DNA of 7,991 nucleotides from JBBRWV01 sp038248985 (GTDB lineage Bacteria; Planctomycetota; Phycisphaerae; WQYP01). The DNA lies in NCBI GenBank assembly GCA_038248985.1, contig JBBRWV010000148.1:1-7991 (forward strand), read 5' to 3'. The notes below the pieces were generated by a model. The model was not told where the DNA came from, made no database searches, and saw nothing but the letters and a program-made list of their open reading frames with translations. The translations under genes were made by a program, and so were the position numbers. Positions 1 to 5,812 of this stretch are shown piece after piece (position 1 is the first letter of the stretch; each line of letters starts with the position of its first letter).

Positions 1-149
1 ATCGGACGGTGGGGTGTGGGGAGGGATCGGTGGAGATTTTGACAATTCAACCGGCGGGGAAAAAGCCGATGGAGATTGGGGCGTTTGCCAACGGCTATGG
101 GTTTGGGCCCGGGGCGAGGTTGGTGAGCGTGGTGCCTGTGCCGAGTTAG
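1..149 (+). CDS. fmt: Methionyl-tRNA formyltransferase, C-terminal end (partial)
   Basis: A reading frame open at the left edge (codons from base 3) gives 48 residues and stops at TAG 147-149. The translation contains CGEGSVEILTIQPAGKKPM followed by a segment ending in FGPGARL. This fits the C-terminal domain of Fmt, where a G-[DE]-G strand, a 'Q.aGkk.m' segment and a final 'G..L' are typical. Fmt formylates the initiator Met-tRNA using 10-formyl-tetrahydrofolate, and this C-terminal domain binds the tRNA. Only the tail is visible, so catalytic residues cannot be checked. The strong G-ending codon use matches the next genes. The call rests on pattern memory of the domain; I am fairly sure of the family and less sure of exact orthology. 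Confidence 0.75.
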   Translation, partial: RTVGCGEGSVEILTIQPAGKKPMEIGAFANGYGFGPGARLVSVVPVPS

Positions 150-151
150 CT

Positions 152-200
152 GCCGCGCACGATGGCGGGGAAATTCGTATGATACGCGGCGATGTTTTTT
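152..200 (+). terminator. Weak candidate terminator after fmt
   Basis: Three bases after the fmt stop, GCCGCG (152-157) can pair with CGCGGC (185-190), and a run of six T follows at 195-200. The loop is long (27 bases), although CGTAT/ATACG at its 3' side can form a small nested hairpin. The T-run and position suit a terminator. The long loop and the GATG between stem and T-run argue against it. No clear promoter was seen between here and the regulator start at 248. Confidence 0.27.
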
Positions 201-247
201 GGTGAAGTGATTGGGTGTGAATTGCCGGGATTGGCGGAAAAAGGGCC

Positions 248-1693
248 ATGAGCAAAGCTGCAACGATACGGGTATTGATAGTCGATGATGAAGTAGGCCA
301 TGCGGACGTGATGGCGGAAGGAGTGGTGCGGATGCCGGCGTCGGGCGGGGCGGTGTATTCGGTGAAGCAGGCACACAACCTGGTGGATGCGAAGCGTTAT
401 TTTGGGGAGGAGGATTTTGATCTGGTGATTACGGATCTGCGGATGGATACGCCGAATGATGGGTTTGAGTTGCTGGAGCATATTAAGAAGGTGCGTCCGC
501 CGAGTGAAGTGATCGTGGTGACAGCACATGGGGATGTGACGACGGCGGTGCAGGCGATGCGGCAGGGGGCGTACGATTTTATTCAAAAGCCGCTGGACCT
601 GGAGGTGATGCGGGCACAGGTGCGACGGGCGACGGAGAAAGTGCTGCTGGCGCGGCAGAATACCGAGTTGAGCCAGGCGATGGATCAGCGGTACGGGATT
701 CACGGGATCATCGGGAATTCGATGGCGATGCAGCGCATTTTGCAGCTTATTTCGCAGATCGCGCCGACGGATATCAATGTGATGGTGCTCGGGGAAAGCG
801 GGACGGGGAAGGAACTGGTGGCGCGGGCGGTGCATCAGAACAGCAAGCGCAAGGGGGAGCGGTTTGTGGCGCTCAACTGTGCGGGGCTCAATGACAGCAC
901 GCTGGAGGATGAGCTTTTCGGGCATGTGCGCGGGGCGTTTACCGATGCGCGGGGGGACCGCGAGGGACGGTTTGAGTATGCGGACGGGGGAACGCTGTTT
1001 TTGGACGAAATTGGTGATATGCCCTTAACGATGCAGGCGAAGTTGCTAAGGGTGTTGCAGGATCGGGAGATCACGCGATTGGGGAGCAACGATCCGATCA
1101 AGGTGGATGTACGGTTCATCAGCGCGACGAACCGGGATTTGCAGCAGGCGGTGCGGGACCGGACGTTCCGCGAGGATTTGTATTTTCGGATCAAGGGGGC
1201 GGTGGTGGAGCTGCCGCCGTTGCGCAATCGTCGTGAGGATATCGCGGTATTGATCGAGCATTTCGTGAAGAAATTTGCGGAGAAGCACGAGAAGCAATTG
1301 ACGGGGTTGGAAGCGGTGGCGCGAAATGCGTTGATGGCCTACGACTGGCCGGGGAACGTGCGGGAGTTGGAGAACACGCTGGAGAATATGGTGGTGCTTT
1401 CGGCAGGTACGAAGCTGACGTTAGCGGATGTGCCAAGCTATATAAGCGGGATTCATCCGACGACGACGAGTCTGGCAATCGTACCTATCTCGCAGACGGG
1501 GATGGGGATCAGCGCGGCGACAGGCACGGCGATTACGAGTCTGGGCGGGATGAACCTGGCGGAGCTGGAGCGGCAGGCGATCGAACGGACGCTGGAGATG
1601 GTGCAGGGGAATCGAGAACATGCGGCGAAGATGCTGGGGATCGGTGAGCGGACACTGTATCGGAAGATTAAAGAGTATGGATTGAAAGAATGA
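248..1693 (+). CDS. NtrC-family sigma-54-dependent response regulator
   Basis: This 481-residue protein has the full three-domain NtrC layout. The receiver domain (about 7-125) has acidic pocket residues D13/D14, probable phosphoacceptor D63 in ITDLRM, T92 and K114. The AAA+ sigma-54 interaction domain (about 152-385) has Walker A GESGTGKE (182-189), the sigma-54 contact loop written GAFTDA (229-234) instead of the textbook GAFTGA, Walker B with D253/E254 in FLDEIGDM, and DWPGNVREL (366-374). A Fis-type helix-turn-helix closes the protein (about 440-480, GNREHAAKMLGIGERTLYRK). A Ser/Thr/Gly/Ala-rich linker (about 402-436) separates AAA+ and DNA-binding domains. Such proteins, when phosphorylated, hydrolyse ATP to open sigma-54 promoters. 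No partner histidine kinase lies in the window, so signal and targets are unknown. The Shine-Dalgarno sequence is modest: an AAGGG ends two bases before ATG 248, with GGCGG slightly further up. Confidence 0.95.
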   Translation: MSKAATIRVLIVDDEVGHADVMAEGVVRMPASGGAVYSVKQAHNLVDAKRYFGEEDFDLVITDLRMDTPNDGFELLEHIKKVRPPSEVIVVTAHGDVTTAVQAMRQGAYDFIQKPLDLEVMRAQVRRATEKVLLARQNTELSQAMDQRYGIHGIIGNSMAMQRILQLISQIAPTDINVMVLGESGTGKELVARAVHQNSKRKGERFVALNCAGLNDSTLEDELFGHVRGAFTDARGDREGRFEYADGGTLFLDEIGDMPLTMQAKLLRVLQDREITRLGSNDPIKVDVRFISATNRDLQQAVRDRTFREDLYFRIKGAVVELPPLRNRREDIAVLIEHFVKKFAEKHEKQLTGLEAVARNALMAYDWPGNVRELENTLENMVVLSAGTKLTLADVPSYISGIHPTTTSLAIVPISQTGMGISAATGTAITSLGGMNLAELERQAIERTLEMVQGNREHAAKMLGIGERTLYRKIKEYGLKE

Positions 1694-1695
1694 GG

Positions 1696-1725
1696 AATCG
1701 CCGATGAACACCGATGAACGCCGAT
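1696..1725 (+). repeat. Left terminal inverted repeat
   Basis: Bases 1696-1725 match the reverse complement of 2101-2130 at 25 of 30 positions, with the innermost 9 bases (AACGCCGAT) identical. Internally the repeat is a tandem of 10-mers: CCGATGAACA (1701-1710), CCGATGAACG (1711-1720), then CCGAT. The start codon of the enclosed gene lies inside it (1704), so the repeat encodes residues 1-7 of that protein. Confidence 0.8.
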
Positions 1726-2093
1726 CTGAATTAGATAAGCTCAGTGAAGAGATCATTGGATTGTGTTACGTGGTGAGCAATCAGTTGGGCTGTGGTTTTC
1801 TTGAAAAGGTGTATGAGAACGCATTGGCCCTCGAATTGCGATTGAGAGGCTATCGAGTGATTCAACAAGCGCCCATGCAAGTGTGGTACCGGGGGCAGGT
1901 AGTTGGGGAGTACTTGGCGGATTTGGTAGTAAACGAATCAATTATTATTGAGTTGAAGTGTGTGAAGGCATTCGATGATATCATGATTGCGCAGTGCATG
2001 AACTACCTACGCGGAACGGGTTTATCCGTGTGCTTGCTTATCAACTTTGCAAAGCCTCGTGTGGAACTAAAGCGAATAGTTGATAATTTTTGA
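1704..2093 (+). CDS. GxxExxY protein, PD-(D/E)xK nuclease-like
   Basis: The 129-residue protein carries the family signature G31-FL-E34-KV-Y37 after an alpha-helical segment beginning EEIIGLCYVVSNQLG. D73 (in LADLVV) and E83/K85 (in IIELKC) match the spacing of a PD-(D/E)xK nuclease core, and conserved C-terminal motifs such as QCMNYLRGTG and LLINF follow. Length is typical of the family. The biochemical role of GxxExxY proteins is not established to my knowledge; nuclease activity is inferred from fold and motif only. The start at 1704 sits in the left inverted repeat and has no obvious Shine-Dalgarno sequence beyond GAGG in the regulator stop region (1692-1695, 8 bases upstream), so translation may be coupled to the regulator. 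Low G+C relative to both neighbours suggests a separate origin. Confidence 0.9.
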   Translation: MNTDERRSELDKLSEEIIGLCYVVSNQLGCGFLEKVYENALALELRLRGYRVIQQAPMQVWYRGQVVGEYLADLVVNESIIIELKCVKAFDDIMIAQCMNYLRGTGLSVCLLINFAKPRVELKRIVDNF

Positions 2094-2100
2094 ATTAGTT

Positions 2101-2130
2101 ATCGGCGTTTATTTGTGTTAATCGGCGGTT
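2101..2130 (-). repeat. Right terminal inverted repeat
   Basis: This is the inverted copy of 1696-1725 (25 of 30 positions). Read on the - strand it shows the same 10-mer periodicity with more drift (CCGATTAACA, CAAATAAACG, CCGAT). It starts seven bases after the GxxExxY stop codon and ends five bases before the ispF ATG, so it forms the immediate 5' context of ispF. Its GGCGG (2124-2128) is the only Shine-Dalgarno-like stretch ahead of that start. Confidence 0.8.
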
Positions 2131-2135
2131 GAAAA

Positions 2136-2618
2136 ATGGCGAAATTTCGCGTTGGATTGGGATACGATTTGCATCGCACGGTGGCGGGGCGTCCGCTGGT
2201 GCTGGGGAATGTGACGATACCGCATGAGAAGGGTTTGGATGGGCATTCGGATGCGGATGTGGTGATTCATGCGTTGATTGATGCGATTTCCGGGGCGGCG
2301 GGGTTGCCGGACGTGGGGCAGATGTTTCCGAATACCGATGCGCGGTACCAGGGAATTGATTCGGCGAAGTTGCTGGAAGGGATGATGAGGGAGTTTGCCA
2401 AGACGGGGTGGCGGATTGCGAATACGGATATTGTGGTGATCGCGCAGAAGCCGAAGTTGAGCCCGTACAAGGCGGCGATGATTGGGCGGCTGGCGGAGTT
2501 GCTGGGGGTGCGGGCCGACCAGGTGAACATTAAGGGGAAGACGGGCGAGGGCGTTGATGCGTTGGGTGAAGAACGGGCGATGGCGTGTCATTGCGTGGTA
2601 CTGCTGGAAAAGGATTAG
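2136..2618 (+). CDS. ispF: 2-C-methyl-D-erythritol 2,4-cyclodiphosphate synthase
   Basis: IspF converts CDP-ME 2-phosphate to ME-2,4-cyclodiphosphate with release of CMP, the fifth step of the MEP isoprenoid pathway. It is a cytoplasmic homotrimer with zinc at each active site. The 160 residues match the usual length. Motifs in order are GYDLH (zinc ligands D11, H13), GHSDADVVIHAL (H45 as third zinc ligand), GLPDVGQMFPNTD (57-68), IVVIAQKPKL, and KGKTGEGVDALG (133-144), where T136 and E138 fall in the substrate-binding segment. The usual GRGEA-like C-terminal motif reads GEERA here (144-148). The start at 2136 directly precedes the conserved KFRVGLGYDLH. The upstream sequence is the right inverted repeat, with only GGCGG as a possible ribosome site. 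RuvC follows after 5 bases, implying co-transcription. Confidence 0.95.
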   Translation: MAKFRVGLGYDLHRTVAGRPLVLGNVTIPHEKGLDGHSDADVVIHALIDAISGAAGLPDVGQMFPNTDARYQGIDSAKLLEGMMREFAKTGWRIANTDIVVIAQKPKLSPYKAAMIGRLAELLGVRADQVNIKGKTGEGVDALGEERAMACHCVVLLEKD

Positions 2619-2623
2619 CCCAC

Positions 2624-3106
2624 ATGCTCATCCTTGGCATTGATCCTGGGTTACGGATAACCGGTTACGGGCTGGTGGAGGTGTCGGCGGCGCTGGGGCG
2701 GGTGAGCTTGAAGGAGGCGGGGGTTTTGCGAATGAAGTCGAAGGGGGATTTGAGCGAGCGGTTGCAGGAGTTATACGATCAACTGACGGAGCTGTTTACG
2801 GAAATGAAGCCGCAGCGCGTGGGGGTGGAGCAGTTGTACGCGCATTACAAGCATCCTCGGACGGCGATTCTGATGGGGCACGCGCGGGGGGTGATTTTGC
2901 TGGCGGCGGCGCAGCATGGCGTGACAGTGACGAATATGCCGAGCACGCTGGTGAAGCGGACGGTGACGGGGAATGGTCACGCGTCGAAGTCGCAGGTGCA
3001 GCGGGCGGTGGCGAATTTGTGCAAATTGGATAAGCCGCCGGAGCCGCCGGATGTGGCGGATGCGATAGCGATCGCATGGACGCTGGCGTCGCGGCTGCGC
3101 CGGTAA
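2624..3106 (+). CDS. ruvC: Crossover junction endodeoxyribonuclease RuvC
   Basis: RuvC is the Holliday junction resolvase that works with the RuvAB branch-migration motor in recombination and repair. The 160-residue product begins MLILGIDPGLRITGYG, the classic first RNase H-fold strand. The four catalytic acids are visible: D7, E69 (GVEQLY), D143 and D146 (PDVADAIAIA). KHPRTAILMGHARGV and the NGHASKSQV segment are also typical. I chose ATG 2624 because it places the catalytic aspartate at position 7 as in known RuvC proteins, and because AGGA (2611-2614) inside the ispF tail lies 9 bases upstream. A longer in-frame start at 2585 would overlap ispF and add 13 non-conserved residues. No ruvA or ruvB follows. 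Confidence 0.96.
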   Translation: MLILGIDPGLRITGYGLVEVSAALGRVSLKEAGVLRMKSKGDLSERLQELYDQLTELFTEMKPQRVGVEQLYAHYKHPRTAILMGHARGVILLAAAQHGVTVTNMPSTLVKRTVTGNGHASKSQVQRAVANLCKLDKPPEPPDVADAIAIAWTLASRLRR

Positions 3107-3189
3107 CGGGGCGGCGGCGATGGCGTGCTTGCGTGGCGGGCGCATTGGGCAATAATCAAACGATTGACCAGACTCGATAAAAATAGCTC

Positions 3190-3215
3190 GAGGAAAACAG
3201 GCCTGAGGAAAACAG
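3190..3215 (+). repeat. Short direct repeat containing the ribosome site
   Basis: GAGGAAAACAG occurs twice in perfect copy, at 3190-3200 and 3205-3215 (period 15). Both copies contain a Shine-Dalgarno-like GAGG. Only the second is at a usable distance from ATG 3219 (10 bases). A local duplication of the ribosome site is the simplest reading. Confidence 0.6.
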
Positions 3216-3218
3216 CTC

Positions 3219-4076
3219 ATGAGTGATGAAAATCGATTCGAAAAGACGCCCGAGCAAATTGCCCAAGTAAAGCGTTTGGCGATGCCGATCGCGGTGGCGG
3301 GGTTGGTGCTGGGGGCGGCGGGGTTGATCATGCTGCTGCGGGGATGGGTGGATACGACGCGGCCACCGGATTTGCTCGGGGCGAATTTGTGTTTTTTTGC
3401 GATGATGATGGGCGTAGGAATTCTGGCCTGGGCGAAGGGGACGCCGGGGGCGAAGCCGGCGCTGCTGCTATCGCTGGTGGCGGTGATTTTTGGTGTGGTG
3501 GGAGCGTTTGGGTATTACAAACGCGGGTTTGATTGGCGCATACAGATGGAGCAGCGGGAATTGAACAATGTCGCGGCGGTGGCGAAAGCGGCTATGGAAA
3601 TGGCGACGCGGAATGGCGTTTTTCCGAAAGACATTGCAGCGATGCGGGCCGCGGGATTGTTGTCGCCGGAGGTGCTGCATTCACCGTACGGCAGCAACGA
3701 GGTGTCGCAGTACGCCAAGGATTTGAAGCAGGGAAAGATCACGCAGACGCAGTTTGACGGGTGGTACCGCACGCACAGTGATTACGAATATTTTGGGAAA
3801 GATCTCGGGAATGCGCAAGCGAGCACGGCACCGGCTGGAACGAATCCGCGGGTTCTGAATCCGTGGATTGTGATAGCGGCGGCGAGGAACCCGGTGAAGC
3901 GGATGAAACTGGCGATCGCTTTTGTCGATGGCATACCCATCTTCATTGATCTGGAGAAAGCCCAGGGAATACTGAAGCTGAGCAATGATGCACGCAAGAA
4001 AGCAGGGTTGCCGGAAATGCGACCGCCGAGTGCGGTGGAAAGGGCGACGTCGCAGGAGCGTTCGGGTCTGAAGTGA
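3219..4076 (+). CDS. Three-helix membrane protein with pseudopilin-like tail (unknown function)
   Basis: I do not recognise a named family. The 285-residue protein has a short charged N-terminus (1-19) and three hydrophobic segments at about 22-41, 53-71 and 79-99. A soluble domain of about 185 residues follows. It opens with an amphipathic helix (QMEQRELNNVAAVAKAAMEMA, split here at 109-118 and 119-129) and contains LLSPEVLHSPYG (147-158), HSDYEYFGKDL (186-196) and AIAFVDGIPIFIDL (232-245). A helix followed by '.L.SPYG' and 'FVDG' patches recalls the soluble domains of type II secretion-like pseudopilins common in Planctomycetes, but the N-terminus is not a prepilin signal. If three helices are right, the N- and C-termini are on opposite sides of the membrane. 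The start is supported by GAGG at 3205-3208. The neighbour downstream is convergent, so the transcript ends here. Confidence 0.85.
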   Translation: MSDENRFEKTPEQIAQVKRLAMPIAVAGLVLGAAGLIMLLRGWVDTTRPPDLLGANLCFFAMMMGVGILAWAKGTPGAKPALLLSLVAVIFGVVGAFGYYKRGFDWRIQMEQRELNNVAAVAKAAMEMATRNGVFPKDIAAMRAAGLLSPEVLHSPYGSNEVSQYAKDLKQGKITQTQFDGWYRTHSDYEYFGKDLGNAQASTAPAGTNPRVLNPWIVIAAARNPVKRMKLAIAFVDGIPIFIDLEKAQGILKLSNDARKKAGLPEMRPPSAVERATSQERSGLK

Positions 4077-4105
4077 ATCGGGCGGGGCAGGCAGAGGGTG
4101 CCGGC

Positions 4106-4477
4106 TCAGTCGTCGATGACAATACGCGTGATTTTAACCTGGGTAATCTTGGCGGAACTCTTGGTGACGGGATCCTGCAGCCGTTGTTTGGATTCGATCG
4201 CCGTGGTCAGTTCGCGCGAGCGGTTGTCTTCGAGGGTAAGGGAGAAGGAGACCTTCAATTTATGTTGCGTGGTGTTGTACCATTCAACGAGGTAGTTGGA
4301 ATCGACCTGCACGACGCGCCCGAACACGCCGCCTTTTTGGACAAACGCAGGTCCATCGGCCCGGGCCGCGCTGGGCAGGCCTAGCAGCAGGGCCGTCATC
4401 AGGAATGCAAATGCAGAGCGTGATTTGTGATGCGGGAAGCGGGACGCGCTCGCCGTGGTTTTTTCCTGCGGTGGCAT
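4106..4477 (-). CDS. Secreted 123-aa protein of unknown function
   Basis: The protein has a clear Sec-type signal peptide: a basic N-region (K6, R13, H16-H17, K18, R20), a hydrophobic core (AFAFLMTALLLGLP, about 22-35) and an SAARA-DG cleavage site near residue 40. The mature part (about 83 residues) starts DGPAFVQKGG and looks beta-rich, with VFGRVVQVDSNYLVEWYNTT and HKLKVSFSLTLEDNRSREL. No catalytic motif or known domain is recognised. It ends KITRIVIDD. The start at 4477 is supported by GGAG (4484-4487 on this strand), 6 bases upstream. It is convergent with the membrane-protein gene ending at 4076, with 29 bases between them and no clear terminator in that gap. A + strand frame over the same bases lacks any protein-like pattern. 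Confidence 0.8.
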   Translation of the reverse strand: MPPQEKTTASASRFPHHKSRSAFAFLMTALLLGLPSAARADGPAFVQKGGVFGRVVQVDSNYLVEWYNTTQHKLKVSFSLTLEDNRSRELTTAIESKQRLQDPVTKSSAKITQVKITRIVIDD

Positions 4478-4480
4478 AGG

Positions 4481-4717
4481 CTACTCCAACCTCGCATGGA
4501 CACTGTACGATATCCTAAGCAGTATCGGCAGGAAGAAGATTGCGATTTCGATAATACCAAGGAAGGCCCAATAAAACGGTCGAAGTTCGCGAAGCACGGT
4601 GCTATCACCCGGGAAAGGTAGTCTGGCGTGGGCGAAAAGTCCGCGGCGCGTCCGTTTCGCAGTCGAGGGTTCTTTATTAACATTCACGGTTTCAGTTCCG
4701 AACGAAAGGTTATCCAT
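4481..4717 (-). CDS. Doubtful small membrane protein (78 aa)
   Basis: A - strand frame starting ATG 4717 gives 78 residues whose C-terminal third is a convincing hydrophobic helix (FYWAFLGIIEIAIFFLPILL) flanked by Arg residues. It ends three bases before the start codon of the secreted protein, and its TAG stop overlaps that gene's GGAG ribosome site. This is the arrangement of a translationally coupled pair. Against it: the start overlaps the epimerase start on the other strand by two bases, GAGGG is only about two bases from the ATG, and I see no homology. If it is not real, this stretch is simply the divergent intergenic region carrying the epimerase promoter. Confidence 0.33.
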   Translation of the reverse strand: MDNLSFGTETVNVNKEPSTAKRTRRGLFAHARLPFPGDSTVLRELRPFYWAFLGIIEIAIFFLPILLRISYSVHARLE

Positions 4718-5708
4718 GCCCTCTGACGTATCGCTTTTCGAGGGGTTGCCTGTCCTGGTCACGGGCGGCGCGGGCTTTATCGGGTCGCACCTCACGCGGG
4801 CGCTGATTCGCCTGGGGGCGAATGTGCTGGTGCTGGACAATCTTTCGCATGGCAGCCTGGATAACCTGAACGCGCCGGATGAAGGTGGCGTCGCCGAAGG
4901 CGGCTTGGGAAATCGCTATGCCTTCCTCCAAGGCGATCTGCGCAATCCGCAGGATTGCCTCGCGGCCACGCGCGACCGCGTGGTGGTTTTTCATCTGGCA
5001 GCGCTCGGGTCGGTGCCGCGGTCGGTCGAGGAGCCGCTGCTTTATAACGAGGTCAACATCACGGGAACCCTGAATTTGCTGGATGCGGCGCGGCAGAATA
5101 AATGCCGGCGCGTGGTCTATTCGGCGTCATCGGCGGCGTACGGAGATACGCCGGTGTTGCCGAAAGTCGAGACGATGCTGCCGGACCCGCGCAGCCCCTA
5201 TGCGGTGACGAAGTTGGTGGGGGAGCATTACTGTCGTGTCTTTTCGAGTGTCCACGGCCTTTCGAGCGTATGCCTGCGCTACTTCAACGTGTTTGGGCCG
5301 CGGCAAAATCCCCACTCGCAATATGCGGCGGTGATACCGGCATTCATTCATGCGTTGCTGAACGGGCGGCGTCCACGGATTTACGGCGATGGAACGCAAA
5401 CGCGGGATTTCTGTTACGTCGACAATGTGGTGTCGGCGAATCTGCTCGCGGGGAGTTCGGATGTTTTACTGGCGGGAGAAACGTTCAACGTGGCGTGCGG
5501 TCAGCGGAGCAGTTTGAATGAGATGCTCGCGATTTTGCAGGAGCATCTGAGAGTGCAGATCGCACCCGAGTACCTGCCCCAGCGCGCCGGCGATGTGAAG
5601 GATTCACTGGCGGATATAGAGCGGGCAAAATTGGTCCTGGGCTATTTGCCGCAAGTTCTTTTCGCAGAAGGACTTGTGAAAACGCTGCAGGCCTGTAAAA
5701 AGACTTAA
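4716..5708 (+). CDS. NAD-dependent UDP-hexose 4-epimerase-like protein (WbpP/Gne-like)
   Basis: This 330-residue protein is an extended short-chain dehydrogenase. The N-terminus has the NAD-binding TGGAGFIGSH (16-25) and the strand-2 acid D41 in VLVLDN, consistent with NAD rather than NADP. FHLAALGSVPRSVEEP (92-107) follows. The catalytic set is S138/S139 with Y162-x3-K166 (SPYAVTK). Downstream are CLRYFNVFGPRQNPHSQYAA (186-205), IYGDGTQTRDFCYVDNV (222-238) and FNVACGQ. Conserved AYGDTPVLPK and RQNPHSQYAAVIP resemble UDP-GlcNAc(A) 4-epimerases such as WbpP/Gne, so a role in making nucleotide sugars for surface polysaccharide is likely; substrate cannot be fixed from sequence. I chose ATG 4716 because AAAGG (4705-4709) is 6 bases upstream. 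A longer in-frame start at 4599 adds 39 residues without family similarity. Confidence 0.92.
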   Translation: MPSDVSLFEGLPVLVTGGAGFIGSHLTRALIRLGANVLVLDNLSHGSLDNLNAPDEGGVAEGGLGNRYAFLQGDLRNPQDCLAATRDRVVVFHLAALGSVPRSVEEPLLYNEVNITGTLNLLDAARQNKCRRVVYSASSAAYGDTPVLPKVETMLPDPRSPYAVTKLVGEHYCRVFSSVHGLSSVCLRYFNVFGPRQNPHSQYAAVIPAFIHALLNGRRPRIYGDGTQTRDFCYVDNVVSANLLAGSSDVLLAGETFNVACGQRSSLNEMLAILQEHLRVQIAPEYLPQRAGDVKDSLADIERAKLVLGYLPQVLFAEGLVKTLQACKKT

Positions 5709-5711
5709 TGC

Positions 5712-5741
5712 GTGACTTCTGACCCCCCGATAAACTACAAT
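5712..5741 (+). promoter_or_regulatory. Candidate sigma-70-type promoter for the lipoprotein gene
   Basis: TACAAT (5736-5741) matches the -10 consensus at 5 of 6 positions. GTGACT (5712-5717) matches TTGACA at 4 of 6 with an 18-base spacer. Transcription would begin near 5748, leaving a leader of about 65 bases containing the hairpin at 5761-5781. The weaker -35 and the lineage's unknown preferences limit confidence. Confidence 0.4.
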
Positions 5742-5760
5742 GTTCGACTTGCCAGAATCT

Positions 5761-5781
5761 GGCCCTGCCGGGTGCAGGGCC
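5761..5781 (+). other. Perfect 8-bp GC hairpin in the leader
   Basis: GGCCCTGC (5761-5768), loop CGGGT (5769-5773) and GCAGGGCC (5774-5781) make a perfect stem. No T-run follows, so it is a poor intrinsic terminator for the epimerase gene. It sits downstream of the candidate promoter and 14 bases before the AAGAGG at 5794-5799, so it may instead affect lipoprotein translation or transcript stability. Confidence 0.6.
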
Positions 5782-5812
5782 TCCCGGGTCCTTAAGAGGT
5801 ATCCATGCACTC

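Larger units (their letters stand above)
1696..2130. mobile_element. Inverted-repeat-bounded GxxExxY unit (candidate mini-element)
   Basis: This 435-bp block consists of one short gene enclosed by imperfect 30-bp terminal inverted repeats. It begins two bases after the regulator stop codon and ends five bases before the ispF start codon. My hand count of G+C over 1741-2100 is 160/360 (44 %), against 146/240 (61 %) over four lines of ispF (2221-2400 and 2461-2520). Codon choice also departs from the G-ending pattern of both neighbours. No transposase and no clear target-site duplication is seen, so it would have to be non-autonomous or move by an unknown route. The mobile interpretation is an inference from the repeats, composition and placement. 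Confidence 0.45.

Noticed and set aside
146..925. 259-residue - strand frame opposite the regulator
   Set aside because: The translation is dominated by His, Arg and Pro, a typical shadow of G-rich codons on the other strand.
1726..2100. Target-site duplication or extended inverted repeats for the GxxExxY unit
   Set aside because: The pairing falls to chance level inside 1726 and 2100, and the outer flanks share no convincing direct repeat.
2585..2623. Longer RuvC start inside ispF
   Set aside because: It adds non-conserved residues and displaces the catalytic aspartate from position 7; ATG 2624 has a suitable AGGA upstream.
3134..3149. Sigma-54-like TGGCGGGCG...TTGGG ahead of the membrane-protein gene
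   Set aside because: The essential -12 GC is replaced by GG and the ACG of the -24 element is altered; G-rich sequence here makes chance matches likely.
3164..3182. TTGACC followed by GATAAA as a sigma-70 promoter before 3219
   Set aside because: The spacing is only 7 bases, and nothing like a -10 lies at 16-18 bases.
4599..4715. 39-residue N-terminal extension of the epimerase
   Set aside because: It has no family similarity before the Rossmann motif, and AAAGG is correctly spaced for ATG 4716.
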